From Myotis daubentonii (taxonomy: Eukaryota > Chordata > Mammalia > Chiroptera > Vespertilionidae), in assembly GCF_963259705.1 (NCBI RefSeq), contig NC_081844.1, positions 48,593,501 through 48,657,500 of the forward strand: a DNA stretch of 64,000 nucleotides, written 5' to 3'. The notes beneath the pieces are model-generated. The model was not told where the DNA came from and did no database searches. It saw only the letters and a program-made list of their open reading frames with translations. Made by a program: the position numbers and the translations under genes. Positions 1 through 12,424 of this stretch are shown in pieces; position 1 is the first letter of the stretch, and every line of letters begins with the position of its first letter.

Positions 1-52
1 AGGCTAGGCCGAGGGGCACCACTGGTGCACAAATTCGTGACTGGGCCTCTCG
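1..52 (+). mobile_element. HeliBat-type Helitron, 3' end only (cut by window edge)
   Basis: The segment GTGCACAAATTCGTG, a weak hairpin, is followed by CTGGGCCTCTCG. This matches the 3' terminus of the other Helitrons here (GTGCAC stem, then GGGCCTCTAG). The expected CTAG has become CTCG, so this is an old copy. The rest lies left of the window. Confidence 0.75.
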
Positions 53-62
53 TGGTATAATA

Positions 63-1768
63 TCCTATCTAATAATAGAGAAACATGGTAATTAGCCGTA
101 CCTCTGCTACCCTTCCCATTGGCTAATCAGGGCGATATGCAAATTAACTGCCAACCAATATGGCGGCCAGCAGCCAGGCAGCTTGAAGCAAACAGGAGGC
201 TTGCTTGCCTCAGTGATGGAGGACTCCAAAGTTCCCCATCTGCCTTGCCAGCCTCTGAGGTTGCAGTTTAAGAAACATTGTAACAAATATAGAAGCTAAA
301 CAAAACCCCAGAAACCTGCTTTCAGCCAGCCGGGATCTCAGAGCTGGAGTTGAAACAGTGTTTCGATTATAGAACCCAAACAAACCAGATACTTGCTTTC
401 AGCAGCCGAGGCCTCAGAGCTGGAGCCAAGCCTCAGAGCTAAAGCTGGCCCAGAATAAAAAAAGAAAGAAAAAAAGGAGCGGTTGGGAGCTTCAGTCACC
501 CAACAGCCTGAAAATGGCCCTCAGCCCCTCACCCAGACTGGACAGGCACCCCAGTGAGGACCCCCACCCTGAAGAGGGTGTGACCAGCTACAAACAGCCA
601 TCATCCCCTCATCCAGGCTGGCCAGGCACCCCAGTGGGGACCCCCACCCTGATCCAGGACACCCTTTAGGGCAAACCAGCTGGACCCCAACCATGCACCA
701 GGCCTCTATCCTATATAGAAAAATGGTTATATGCCTCCCAGCACCGGGATCAGCAGAGCAGCAAGGCCTCCCAGCACCGGCATCAGCGAAGCCATGAGGC
801 CTCCCGGCACCAGGAGCAGCGTGACAGTGGGCAGTGACCAAACCCCCTGATCGCCCTGCGGCTCTGTGTGTGACAGGGGGCGGGGCCACAACCTCCCTAT
901 CCGGCCTGCTCTGTTCGTGACAGGGGAAGGCGCCCCAACCCCCTGATCAGCCCTGCTCTGTGCCTGATAGGGGGGAGCTCCCCAACCCCCTGATCGCCCT
1001 GTGGCTCTGTGTGTGACAGGGTGCGGCACCCCAACCCCCTGATTGGCCCTGCTCTGTGTGTGACAGGGTGTGGCGCCCCAACCCCCCCCCCCACACACAC
1101 GGGCCCTGCTCTGTGCCCTGCTCTGTGTGTGACAGGGTAGAGCCATAACCTCCCCATAGGCCCTGCCCTGAGTGTGACAGTGGCGGTGCCCCAACCTCCT
1201 GATCCGCCCTGCTCTGTGTGTGACAGGGGGCGGTGTCCCAACTTCCCTATTGGCCCTACTCTATGAGTGACAGGTGGGAGCTCCCCAACCCCCTGATCGA
1301 CCCTGCTCTGTGTGTGACAGAGGGGAGCTCCCCAACCCCCTGATCGGCCCTGCTCTGTGGGTGATAGAGGGCGGTGCCCCAAAACCCCTGATGGGCCCTG
1401 CTCTGTGCGTGACAAGGTACAGAGTCCCAACCCCCCTGATGGGCCCTGCTCTGTGAGTGACAGGGGGCAGTGCCCCAACCCCCCAATCGTCCCTACCCTG
1501 AGCGTGACTGAGGGTGGCATCGCAACTTCCCGATCTGCCCTGTTCTGTGCATGACAAGGGGTGGCACCCCAACTCCCCAATCGGCCCTGCTCTGAGTCTG
1601 ACCAGGGGCTTCACCGAGGGATTGGGCCTGCCCTCTGACACCCGGGAGCAAGCCTAAGCCAGCAGGTCGTTATCTCCCGAGGGGTCCCAGACTGCGAGAG
1701 GGCACAGGCCGGGCTGAGGGACCCCCCTCCACCCCGAGTGCACAAATTTTTGTGCACCGGGCCTCTAG
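63..1768 (+). mobile_element. Composite HeliBat Helitron (B part 63-708 fused to A' part 709-1768)
   Basis: The 5' end is TC at 63 (TCCTATCTAATAATAGAG) and the 3' end is CTAG at 1765-1768, preceded by a GTGCACAAA/TTTGTGCAC hairpin. The flanks are A (62) and T (1769), the usual Helitron A^T target with no target duplication. Inside, GCACCAGGCCTCTA, the relic of a 3' end, is fused at 708/709 to a second 5' end, TCCTATATAG. The same fusion occurs at 17912/17913 and 39937/39938 on the other strand. The B part holds two degenerate ~85-bp units (about 513-660) and an A-rich stretch (456-476). The A' part holds a 47-bp minisatellite. There is no Rep/helicase coding, so the element is non-autonomous. 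Confidence 0.85.
840..1605 (+). repeat. 47-bp-period minisatellite inside the Helitron
   Basis: About fifteen diverged units carry the core GGCCCTGCTCTGTGTGTGAC followed by a G-rich segment and CCCCAACCCCCTGAT. The TGACAG/TGATAG landmarks at 1221, 1268, 1315 and 1362 are each 47 bp apart. Open frames of up to 227 codons on both strands here are satellite artefacts. A C-rich patch at 1080-1100 interrupts the array. Confidence 0.9.
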
Positions 1769-2760
1769 TCTTTATATAATTTTGTGGAAATAAACAAATT
1801 TACACAATTTATAAAGAACTAAGATTTAAGAATGAATGAAAATAATTTAGTCTTCTCATCTGTGTTTTATATATATATATATATATATATTTGTGTATAT
1901 ATATATTTATATATAGATTAACTATATACATAGTTGAATTTGGGGGAAAAGCATAATGTCTTTAACTCTGAAATTGTAATTATTTAGATTTAATAGTTTA
2001 TAAAGCATATCTGATTTTTTAGTATTTCTACCATAATGCAAACAGCATAAGAAAAGTGAGTTTAGGAAGATATGTTGTTGAATTAGACAAAGAAAGGCAC
2101 AGAAAATTTTTAATAATAATTTAATAGATATTTTAGGAAGAGAGGGGCCATCTTCTAATACTTGAATGACTGTTATCTCATCTGTATGATTAAACTATTA
2201 TAGCCCCAATGTTTAACAATATTCATACAAATGAAGAAGTTAATGAGATAGATTTTCCTGTCAAAAGCCTTATATTTCAGACTTTCAGGACTGAGAGATG
2301 TTGTAGCCATAGGCATGTGTCCTTTCATCTGCCATGAGTAGTAAACTGTTGTCTTCATAATTGAAAAGATTACCATGCAGAAAATAAAATTACAAGTATA
2401 GAATCAGATTTTTGTCTCAAGAGGAAAGCCAGTAATTTAACAATTGTAACGTTTCATTAGATATTTAGTCAGTAAAAATAATTTTGAAAAATGTGTATGC
2501 GGTAGTTATGCTATATGTGGAAGAGATCTCTCCGACAGGCCTGCAGACCTGCTTTTTAAAGCAGAGCTTATACTAGTAGTCCTAATCCCCACACCTGTAT
2601 AGTATAAATATTTATCCTGTGAGTAAGTTTTAAGGTGATGAAAACACAGCATTATGGTAAAACCAGTTGATTAGCACAGCAGCTACCTACGAACATATTC
2701 TGGATTAGCAATGATAACATAACAAATATTCCCAAAAAGTTAATATACAAAGTACTTTAA
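1769..2760. other. AT-rich unique sequence with a (TA)n tract
   Basis: No gene or recognisable mobile element was seen. An impure TA microsatellite runs from about 1866 to 1914. Confidence 0.6.
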
Positions 2761-3126
2761 TCCTATATTAGAAAGAGTTAATATGCAAATTGACCCTCAT
2801 GTCATTACAAGATGGCCACCCCCATGTCATTGCAAGATAGCCACCAGAAGATGGCTGCTCCCATGTCATCATAAGACACGAGATGGCTGCCCCCACATTG
2901 TCACAAGATGGCAGGCAGGGGAGGGCAGTTGGGGGCGATCGGGCCGGCAGGGGAGCACTTTGGTGTCTACCAGGCTGTCAGGGGAGCAGCTAGGGGGTGA
3001 TCAGGCTGGCAGGCAGAATAGGTTAGGGGCAAAACAGGCAGGCAGGCGAGTGGTTAGGAGCCACCAGTCCCAGATTGTGAGAGGGATGTCCGACTGCTGG
3101 TTTAGGGCCATGTACCAGGCCTCTAG
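2761..3126 (+). mobile_element. Short non-autonomous HeliBat-type Helitron
   Basis: It starts TCCTATATTAG with ATATGCAAATTGACC just inside, and ends ACCAGGCCTCTAG. The flanks are A (2760) and T (3127), so the A^T target is intact. The interior has about four imperfect direct repeats of ATGTCATTACAAGATGGCC type (2800-2910), then G-rich repeats containing GGCAGGGGAGC (2920-3040). The usual GTGCAC hairpin has degenerated. The 117-codon frame at 2783 lies wholly inside and is not a gene. Confidence 0.85.
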
Positions 3127-3589
3127 TATAATATAATAATCTTTATAGAACTCTCAGGACTTCATCAATGATGTACAATATTTATTTAGAATTTTATACC
3201 CAAGACTTGGTACTTGTCAAACCCTTGTACTTAGAACAACTAGTGAAAAATTTGGAACCATTAAAAAAGCACACTTAATTTTTATAAATCTATTAGGTAT
3301 TAACCTATTGAAAATGCAAATTTTAACATAGAAAATTTGTTAATAGAAAAGATATTTATTGAAATAATAAATATTCCTTAGCTGTATAATGAAAAAATTG
3401 GCTTTCCCCTAAAGATGTTTGACAGTTAGCCTTAGTTTTCAAAAGTAATCTCTATACCTTTGAAATGTCACACCTTCTAATTTGTGATTATTATGATTGT
3501 TATAATCATATACCATCTTTTATTACCTATTAAAAATTTTGGTAGATAATCAAATTTAAAGAGCTATAAAACTTAATTTTATGCTGTTA

Positions 3590-3767
3590 TCTATATACAT
3601 AAAAGGCTAATATGCAAAGTGTCCCATCGGGAGTTCAACCGGGAGACTGAGTTCGATTGCCCACTATGACATGCGCTGACCACCAGGGGGTGGCACGGAA
3701 TGAAGGAAGGCCCTGGCCAAGGCTAGGGACCCTACCCATGCACTAATTTTGTGCACCAGTCCTCTAA
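3590..3767 (+). mobile_element. Short HeliBat-type Helitron (178 bp)
   Basis: The 5' end is TCTATATACATAAAAGGC with TAATATGC just inside. The 3' end has the stem GCACTAATTTTGTGC followed by ACCAGTCCTCTAA. CTAA still fits the CTRR rule, and T follows at 3768. A single CTCF-core-like TGACCACCAGGGGGTGG lies at about 3678-3694. Confidence 0.85.
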
Positions 3768-6700
3768 TATTGAAATAATAGTTTTTGGTTTATATCTGTG
3801 ATTTCTTTTCATCACTTTTAAAAAGTATATCATTGCATATTTTTATTCAAATGAGACAGAAGCACTCTATATTCAAAATATGACTTTTTAAATTTGTTAA
3901 AACTATTCAGTTCTTTTTTCTGTTCTTATTTCCTTTTGGTTTTCATTCAAAAACAAACCCTAAAAATAATTTCTTCTATTTAAAAATGACTCTTTTAGAT
4001 TTTGATTTAAATTACATTAAACATATAAGCTATTTAAAGTATATACAATCTTTCCACTTAAGGGTAGTATATTTCACCATATTTTTTCAAAACCTCTCCA
4101 TTATTGTCACAAATAATTGTGTTCTTTTCTTTTGATGGTTCAAATATCTTTCTTATTAAGATTATTCCTAGGCATTTTGTTGTTTTTTAGTTGACAACAA
4201 AATGTATTCACAGTTATCTCTTACCTAATATGTGTCAGGTACTTTACTATATAGTTAACATACTTTATTAAATCTCTCAAAAATACTAACTAATATAAAA
4301 GGAAGTCATACATGTTCTGTGATGATAACATATCACTACTGCCATTTTTTAAAAAACTTTCACTGAGCTGTAAAATATTCCTTGGATGTTATAACTGTTT
4401 CTGGACCTGACTTTCTTGGATGAAATACATTACCCAGAAGCCTTCTAAGGCATGGTTCTTTTTTTCTCACATTGGTCTATGACAGCGTTAACTAGATACC
4501 TTCATTGATTTTTCTTGCTTGTTCCAGACATTAACACTCTTGCCTTAGATTATATCACTATGTTTTCTTGTTATACACATCCCCAACATCCATTTCATTC
4601 CCCATAAATTCTTAATATATCTCACTGATATATTTCTTAGTGGTTCAGTGACTACATAGATTTTTTTTTTTCAACATACTGTCTATTCAGTTCCTAGAAC
4701 TTCTGGCCACCAATAATCTTTACTCAATTTTTCTTATTTGTTCTGAAGACTTTGTCATTAGCAATAAAAATCTACTCTTTGTATCTGTCAGGTTCTAACA
4801 GGCAGAAGGCCCATTAAATTTGTCATAATTTGTCGGAGATTTATTTATAAGATGGAAGGCTATTTGAAAAGGTATGAGGAGAAAATAAGGGAACCGCAAT
4901 TATAATGCTATAGCATGGGGGTAATAACAACCGAGTTATATTACTCCTAAGTCCCAAAGAATCATCCTAAAATAAGAGTTTATTGTCCAGAGAAGACAAC
5001 ATTAGGAGCAGTGGATTGCATTGAGAAACAAAGCCAGTCTTAGGAGATCTCACAGAAAAAGAGTCCATAAAATAGATATTCTGATATTCTCCCCTCTGAT
5101 GATTTTATGTTTGTTTCTTTGCATGCTATATTTTCTTGTGGCTCATACAATTTAGAGGAATATGCAGCCTGCATCTGTAGCTATATGAAAAAGAGAGAGA
5201 TGACTAGTTTACGAGATAGAGAGAAAAGAGACAGAAAGAGACAGAATCTTGTAAAGCAAGGCAGAATATGTCTGGTATTCATGTCATGTGGTTGGTAATC
5301 AGGCGGGTTTTAATTTCAGGTAATATTTGGAGGGCACATTATGACTGTAAAGTTGGCTAAAGTAATTATTTTATTTGTGAGCACGAATACACAATGTGTT
5401 CCAAGAAATGTCATATTTTGCAATTAGAATAAGACTAAGAGCAATCCTTAATTACAGTCTAGAGTTGTAGAATATTCTATGATCAGGAATATTTTAATAA
5501 ATGAACATAGAAAGCCTACAAATTAACATTTTATTGTATCTGTAGTTAAGGGTAAGTCTAAGGTTTTGCCACTGTTATAACCAATAATAAACTTGGTTCC
5601 TAATTTTCAGGCTGGAACATAACATTTTATTTAACCACACATATGTGAGTAAATGCTGTAACATATCAAAAAAGATACAAATAAACAGGCTAAAACTAAT
5701 AATTAAAAACAAAGCAAAACAAACAAGTTACAAATAATGAGACAAAGTAATAATAGTATAAGTATTGATAAATAAAAGATCCTTTCATATTCTGATGTCA
5801 TCCCAGATATTAAGACTCTAAAAATATGAAGCTATTACTTGAAAATAAAATATAATGAAATTAACCTTTATCTTTCTTTGTCTTCTAGGAGACACTGTGT
5901 CATAATGAACAATGAGTTCAGTTGAATTTTGGGCTTTTTAGTCATAACTTTTACTGGGAAGCGAGATGAGGCACAGGAATTCAAATTTATGTTCTACTTT
6001 AATTTTTTTCTTATTGTTGGCTGCAAAACTTTCTTAAGATCTCTAAATCTAATGTGCTCTCCCTCAAAGTTTAGGTAGATTTTAGTAGTAAGTCAAAATG
6101 TGGTCCATCCATCAAATGCATCTATAGTAGGGATTGCAGGGATTATTATTTTTAATGTAAACATTTGAGTTTTTCTATGAGCCACTTATCTAAATCTGGG
6201 TGCAGTTGAGGTGATTGGGGCAGGCAAGGCTCAAAATTTGACATAAAAACATTCCCTAGATGCAAACCTCAATTTCCAGGTATGATTAAATAGTTTGTGG
6301 CATTCAAATATTCTAGTTAACAATAACTAGGAATGCTAATAAGACAGAGACTATATTAGCTTGAAGTCAGCTGCGAGTGCCTTCACTGGGGACTGTAAAC
6401 ATGAGTGCATCTCAGTCCCTGAAGCAAGTTGCAATCAGGACTCAGGCCCTGGCCAGCCATGCTCTTACCTATTCCTGTGTTCCCAGCTGAAGTGTTCTCA
6501 TTTGCAGGCCTCTTTATTTAAAACCTTTGACTGAGGCCTTCCACAGGTGTCTGTTCAGGCCTTTCTCTGCAGTGAGAGGACAGCTCCTCCTACCCCACCC
6601 CCACATTTATGCTGATCCACCTGTATTATTCTGTGTGGGGAAAATAGAAGAAAAAGGAGATGGAATCGGTGCTTTCTCTGGCTTAGCGTCTTATACTATA

Positions 6701-7060
6701 TACTATCACAGTGGGTGATTAAAGGCTTGACTGTTCATTTTATGTTGGCTTACTGTCTTAATGAGATCCGCTAATACCTGATAGCTCAGATTTTTTGAAT
6801 TTAGCTGAGATTCTGATAGCATACATTAAACAGATAATCTTTGCTGAGATAATGAAAAAATATCATAATGACAAAAAACTAATCCTCTATGAAGAAATCA
6901 CTATTCTAACTATGTAAGCATAATTTATGTAAAGCAATACTTGACAGAACTTGAAAGATAGTGGACGCCACCTACATACCTTTCATAATAGCTAACAGAA
7001 CAAGCAGACAAAGCATCAATAAGGATATAGTGCATTTGAAGAACATAATTAACCAAAGTT
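3768..7060. other. AT-rich sequence without genes
   Basis: I see no coding region. A degenerate MIR-like stretch, read on the minus strand, may lie at about 4225-4300 (GTGTCAGGTACTTTACTATA). Short frames at 5107 and 6527 show no domain. The block at 6360-6720 is somewhat richer in GC and may be an old LTR, but I cannot assign it. Confidence 0.5.
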
Positions 7061-7660
7061 CTCTATCTTGCAAACTGGAACACATTACAAATCAATTTTG
7101 AAAATAATTTGGCAGCGATAACTACAGCTCAATGTATGCATATCCTATGCCTCACTATTCCACTCCTAGGAAATGACTGTGAAGAATGTATCTATTTAAC
7201 AAGTACATGCACTGGATGGTTCATAATTTTATAACTGCAAAAAACCTGAAAACTACCCAGTGTTTACCAAGAATAGTTAAATGATTGTAATAAATATTTA
7301 CCCAATTGAGTATTACTCAGCAAAAACACACACACAAATTAACTACAACCACTTAACAATTTGGATAATTTACAAGTACAGTGTTTAACAAAAAGAAGCC
7401 AGGTGACGAAGCACATATACTATACAATTTCAGTGATATGAAATTATAAAACTGGGAGTACTGATCGCCACTATAATAAGCCTTGATAACTGTTATCCTT
7501 TAGCAGGAGACGTGAAAGGGACACCATGGGCATCTCTTTTTTTACTGATAATGTTTTCCTAGTAATGTTTTCTTTAATCTGTGTACTGGTTGCAAATGAA
7601 GGTTGAGCTCTTGATAGGTACACTTTTTTCTGTATGTATGCCATATTTTAATAAAAATTT
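7060..7660 (+). mobile_element. Old L1 ORF2 3' end and 3' UTR (degenerate)
   Basis: Landmarks of L1 ORF2 appear in order: ACTGGAACACATTAC, TTCCACTCCTAGGAAATGA (the 'ATTCCACTTCTAGG' region), and GAGTATTACTCAGCAAAAA (the 'EYYSA' region). The reading frame is destroyed. An A-rich end occurs near 7650. Confidence 0.65.
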
Positions 7661-8433
7661 CAAAATGACCAAATCATGTTGGATTTTAGGAATTCAAATA
7701 ATTTAAAATAATACATACAAACAATCACAAAGGAAAATATATTCTATAACCCTTATTATCTATGTGAGGATAGGGCTTTACTCTTTCAATGAAAACAGAC
7801 TATGTGCTGGAATCAGACACCACAAATTGTATTTCTACTGCCATAGACTGGGAGCTCTGGACAATAAAAGCTGCTGATACAATAACTGCTACTACTGCAC
7901 CCAGAAAACTAATGTAGTTGCCCAACACTTTCCTCCCTACCAACGTCAATTATACATAATTTACTTAATTCTTAGTCCTTCATGCCTCTGGGTTCTGAGT
8001 CAATGTGCTGGTGGAAGACTCATAGCCCCACATTCTATCTCTATGGGAATCCTGGACACTGAGTCCTAAGCATTTGTGTAGGGAGATTTGCTCTGCCTCA
8101 TGGAGAGGGAACTTGCCCATAAATAGGAACTGGAGGCAGAGGGTGTATTATATAGTGAGTTTCATATCTTAGTGTATTTGTGTCAGATTGTTTTACCTCA
8201 GGTTGGTTATGCTGTTACTGTATTTCTCAGAATTCCTTTCTTGTAAAGATTACTGGGTCAGGGTTCACTAAAAATGAAGTTGAGCAAGATTTAGGAGGTA
8301 GAGAGAAGCAACAACATTTATGCTTTATTGGTTAGAAGTGGTGAGAGACAGCTCCTCAGAACACAAAAAAGCAATTACTGTGAAGAGCCAACAGCTTTCC
8401 GTAGGCTTTTCCCCTGGTTTCTGTAGCAATCAA
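7661..8433. other. Unassigned AT-rich sequence
   Basis: No gene, long repeat or RNA gene recognised. Confidence 0.45.
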
Positions 8434-8792
8434 CAGCTGACCCTTGAACAATATGGGTTTGTTCAGCTGACTGTTGTGCAAGCCTGGCTGCTATGTGCAA
8501 ACTCATCTGGGAATATTTTTCAATAAATACTATACATTAATTTTCCTTATTGATTTTCTTCATAACATTTTTTTCTTTTCTCTAGTTTACTTTATTGTAA
8601 AAATACAGTATATAATGCATAGAACACACAAAATATGTGTTAGTAGACTGCTTATGTTATCAGTTAGGCTTCCAGTCAACTGTAGGCTATTATCAGTTAA
8701 GTGTTTTAGGAGTTAAAAGTTATGCATGGATTTGGGGCTGCATCAGGGGTGGGGGTAGGGACCCGTACCCTGCATTGTTCAAGAGTCAATTG
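8434..8792 (+). mobile_element. Tigger-like (pogo/TcMar) non-autonomous DNA transposon
   Basis: The terminal inverted repeats are CAGCTGACCCTTGAACAA at 8434 and TTGTTCAAGAGTCAATTG ending at 8792, followed by TA. The interior (TTACTTTATTGTAAAAATAC, TAGGCTATTATCAGTTAAGT) matches the widespread mammalian Tigger-derived MITE with these ends. The left TA has mutated to AA. The exact subfamily is not certain. Confidence 0.8.
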
Positions 8793-9039
8793 TACTCTAG
8801 CTGGACATTCCTAGCTTACAGATTGAACATCAGGGAAAGCAGGCTCAGTTGTTCCAGGGTGAAAGAATATTATCAGAACATACTAACACTATGGCCAATA
8901 TTTTCTCATGTAAAATATTTTAATTTGCAAATTAATAATGATTTTGAAAAAAAATTTCAAGAGATAATGAAAGGATTTTTAGGGCAGTGAAAATGCTCTG
9001 TATATTACTATAATGGTAGATATATGTCATTACACATTT

Positions 9040-9350
9040 GTCTAAACTGATCAAAATATACAACACCAATTGTGAACCCTTACGTAAATTTTGAAATTTG
9101 GGTGATAATGTGTCAATGTAGGTCCTTCAATTATATATTTTCTATATGAATTCTACTTCAATAAAACTGTTTAGAATACATTTTTTAAAAAACCCACAAA
9201 TGTACCACACCAGTGGGGAATGATGATAATGGGGAAGGTTTTACATGTGTGGGGACACAGGGTAGATGGGAAAATCTCTGCACTTTCCCTTCAATTAGCT
9301 GTGAACCCAAAACTGCTCCAAAAGACACGCTTACAAAAACATTTTTTGAG
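9040..9350 (+). mobile_element. L1 3' UTR remnant (old L1M type)
   Basis: Typical 3' UTR phrases occur in order: a long AT-rich lead, ACATGTGTGGGGACACAGGG, GGGAAAATCTCTGCACTTTC, and CTGTGAACCCAAAACTGCTC. Frames here are accidental. Confidence 0.65.
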
Positions 9351-11740
9351 AGTTTTAAAAATCAGTCTTCCTTCTAAACCTAAGCAGTTTATAAAATATA
9401 GGTTAGGAATTATAGTATCATCTATCACATGTAATGAGCTATTTTAACCATTAAAAAATATCAAACACTTGACCATCTTCAAAAAAGGAATGAATAAATA
9501 TGAGTTATAATTCACATGTTGCAAAACAATTTCTAAAGTATTTTCATTTTAAGAACGTTTTTAGAACAAACCCTTTGCTCTCTAAAGGTAATGATCAATA
9601 TTTAAAATATTTAAAAATTTACAATAATTAAAATATTAGAATGTTATCTTCAGTTATATCAATTATAAAATATGTTACATTACACTATTATTTAAACTGA
9701 CTCAGAATATAAATATATCCCTTAACTTTTTGCACATTTTTTATCTGAAAATGTGGTCATGTAAGACGACTTATACCTGGCGCAGTAGTTTTATTCTATT
9801 TTATGGCTACAGCTTAGGTATCAGAAGGTGAATATGCGAATCATGAAAAAATTTCTCATCCAAAAAGGAAAGTCATATTTATGATCCAATGTAAATTCTT
9901 AATCAGTTGAAAATACCAAGAAATATATTCTTTACATATAGACCTGTTTTATTCTGAAACCTAGGTAGAAAAACAAGACTATGGTAAGTGATCAAAAAGC
10001 ATTTGGCGAGGTTAAGTATATCTAAAAATGTAACTTCTGATTTCGGTAAAAAACACATGATCGATAACATTTTTATATTTTCTGAATCAGTTTATTGCTA
10101 ACTTTTTATTTCTTTATAGTGCATGTTGGTATATCTAATCATTTTCAAGCTTTCAAATAATTGAAATATTAAATTACTTAGTTTTATTACCTCCTTAAAT
10201 TACCTTTGAATTTGTAATATGTCAGAATAGTATTGAGTTATTTCTTCAAAAATTATGAAATTGACTTAGACATTATTTTGCAGATTGAAATGGAGTTCAC
10301 CTGGATATAATAAAGAATTACAGAGATAATGTAAGGTTTTGTGAGCATTACAAAATTGAATAACACACTGGCCTTACCATAATTTCATCATAATTGATCA
10401 GCAAAATATCTATAATTGCTATCCAATGTCTTACACATGAATATAAAAAAACACATATTTGGCATCTATGACTTAATGTATTGTAATATATAACTTGGCT
10501 CATCACTGCAACCCAGCTGTTTATTTTCCTATGATTTAGAATCAAGTACATGTTCTTGAAAAGGAGAGAGAAGTAGGTGATATTAACAAAAACAAAACAA
10601 AACAAAACAAAACAAACTGGTTTCATAAGATGGTTATGAAAAACTTATATTAACAAAAGAGAACATTGTATGTCGTCTTCTAAATTCAGAGTATTTAAAA
10701 AATACTTCACTTCTGAACCGCTGGAAGAAAGCAAGCTAAAATTTGATGGCAAATATTTCCTAGATGATTTTGTGATGCAGTATAAATTGTAGGAAGTGGG
10801 GGAGACTTAAACTCTGACAGGTTCTTGGTATTGAGGCACAAACAGCAAACAAAATATAGTCCCTGTGGCTTCAAAACCTCACGCTGTCTGAAATGCCAGA
10901 AGCAGTATTTAGTTCTTTTTTTTTTTTTGCCTTATTGCACACTGTCCCCAGGTGATGTTGTGTGGTGTAAGTTAGACAGACAGTGTATTGGATCTACTTT
11001 TACTCCTTCCTCTATCTATAACACACAAGGTATCACTTTTAAGGTGTCACTTCAGAGGAAGAAAGACAGACTAGAGCAATATTTTAAGTCTGGCTGGGTA
11101 AAATATGATTTGGAAAACTTCAAGTGCCTTATTACTCGAATAGCTCAGCAAGATAACCAGTACATTGGATGCAATTTTAACTGTGATTATTGAGTCAGTT
11201 TTCTTGTATTTGCATGAAATTGTCTGGAATAGACACATATCACTCATGAAAAAAGTTATGTTTTTCCTCACTGCCATCACTATCTCCAAATCATGATACA
11301 TGCAGATCTTTGAATTTCTGCTGCATCATAGAGCCAGAAAAGAGACAAATAATAGTGAGATTGGAATAATTTACTCATCTTATTATTTTATGATTATCAT
11401 AAGTGAGAAGTCAGGCTATATATATACTCTATATTCATAGAAATACAGTTTTAAAGTTACCATTAGAAGGAATGGGACCAAGAGACATACATATTCATTC
11501 AGTCATAGCAGATAACATTTCCATAGAGAGAGAGATTGTAGAAAATATGAATAAATGAGTTTACATTCTTATAAAATTACCAGGAGTTTCTAGCAGAAAA
11601 GAGGTTTACATATATAATTTCATTTTGAGAAAATGTACCTCTTTGTAGATTAGCTTGTATTCCTTTCAGAAGAAAACAACCAGATAAATGTAAATTGTAT
11701 GAAATAAGGAAGAGTGGGGTCAGTATTATGGCAGTATAAG
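9351..11740. other. AT-rich sequence; one 122-codon frame judged non-genic
   Basis: An (AAAAC)n microsatellite lies at about 10587-10616. The frame 10825-11193 (+) shows no domain, splice context or conserved motif I recognise, and it runs through a T homopolymer. I treat it as chance. Confidence 0.5.
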
Positions 11741-12420
11741 ATATCCCTCATGTGTCCACCTTTATTCCCAACTAATTAGACATCCATTCATAAACAAAAG
11801 TGTCTGTGTGGGAGTTGTGGGATCCCACACCATAACCAAGAAACCAGGAGGACACCCATGCAGGTCTGTGTAATAGGCACACAGACCTCAGTACAGGCTG
11901 CTAAAGCAAGGGCCATTGACTTGGGCAGAAACCCACAGACCAGAGAAACTGTAGAAGTCCGGTCTTCCCAAAGAGAGATGACAGCACTCTATTGGAGCAA
12001 AAATAATAATAAGATGAGTTTGGATGCCCTGGAGATGTTAATGGGAACTTGGCCAGCAGGCACCTTCCCCAAGGTGACATTGTATGGGATCCTCTCATGC
12101 TGGGGAAGGGAGAGCAGTGAGTGGGTGAGTGGGTGAGTGGGTGAGTGGGTGATCTCTGGCAGCACCCAGAGTACTGAGATGGGAACTCCATGACTGGGAG
12201 GAGGAAGGAGATTGGTAAAGAAAAGGTAAGAATATCAAAAGGCATTAAAGGGACACATTTCCTGCTGACTTCACTCAAGACTTCCACGGGAAGTCTGCCC
12301 AGGAACCTCTGGGAGAATCTAACTAGATGATTTCCCCCACTGGGACTGTGGGCCCCTCAGTGCCCCAAGTGCTAAACCTATAACTCCCTCTACACTGCAC
12401 AGGTTTGTAAAACACACCAA
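11741..12420 (+). repeat. Unassigned interspersed repeat, possibly an L1 5' UTR, with an 8-bp satellite
   Basis: The block is moderately GC-rich and contains CACACCATAACCAAGAAACC and CAGACCTCAGTACAGGCTGC. About four tandem GTGAGTGG units lie at 12117-12151. Its position just before an L1 3' UTR suggests an L1-related 5' region, but that is inference. Frames on both strands across it are incompatible with each other and not convincing. Confidence 0.35.
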
Positions 12421-12424
12421 AAAA

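Noticed and set aside
840..1605. CRISPR-like regular array
   Set aside because: The units are contiguous diverged satellite copies with no unique spacers, in a vertebrate genome.
521..1641. Several overlapping frames of 76-227 codons on both strands
   Set aside because: They lie in Helitron tandem repeats; the repeated unit stays open in several frames, which is a composition effect.
10825..11193. 122-codon plus-strand frame, possible small gene
   Set aside because: No domain, no splice or promoter context, and it passes through a T homopolymer. Length is compatible with chance in 64 kb.
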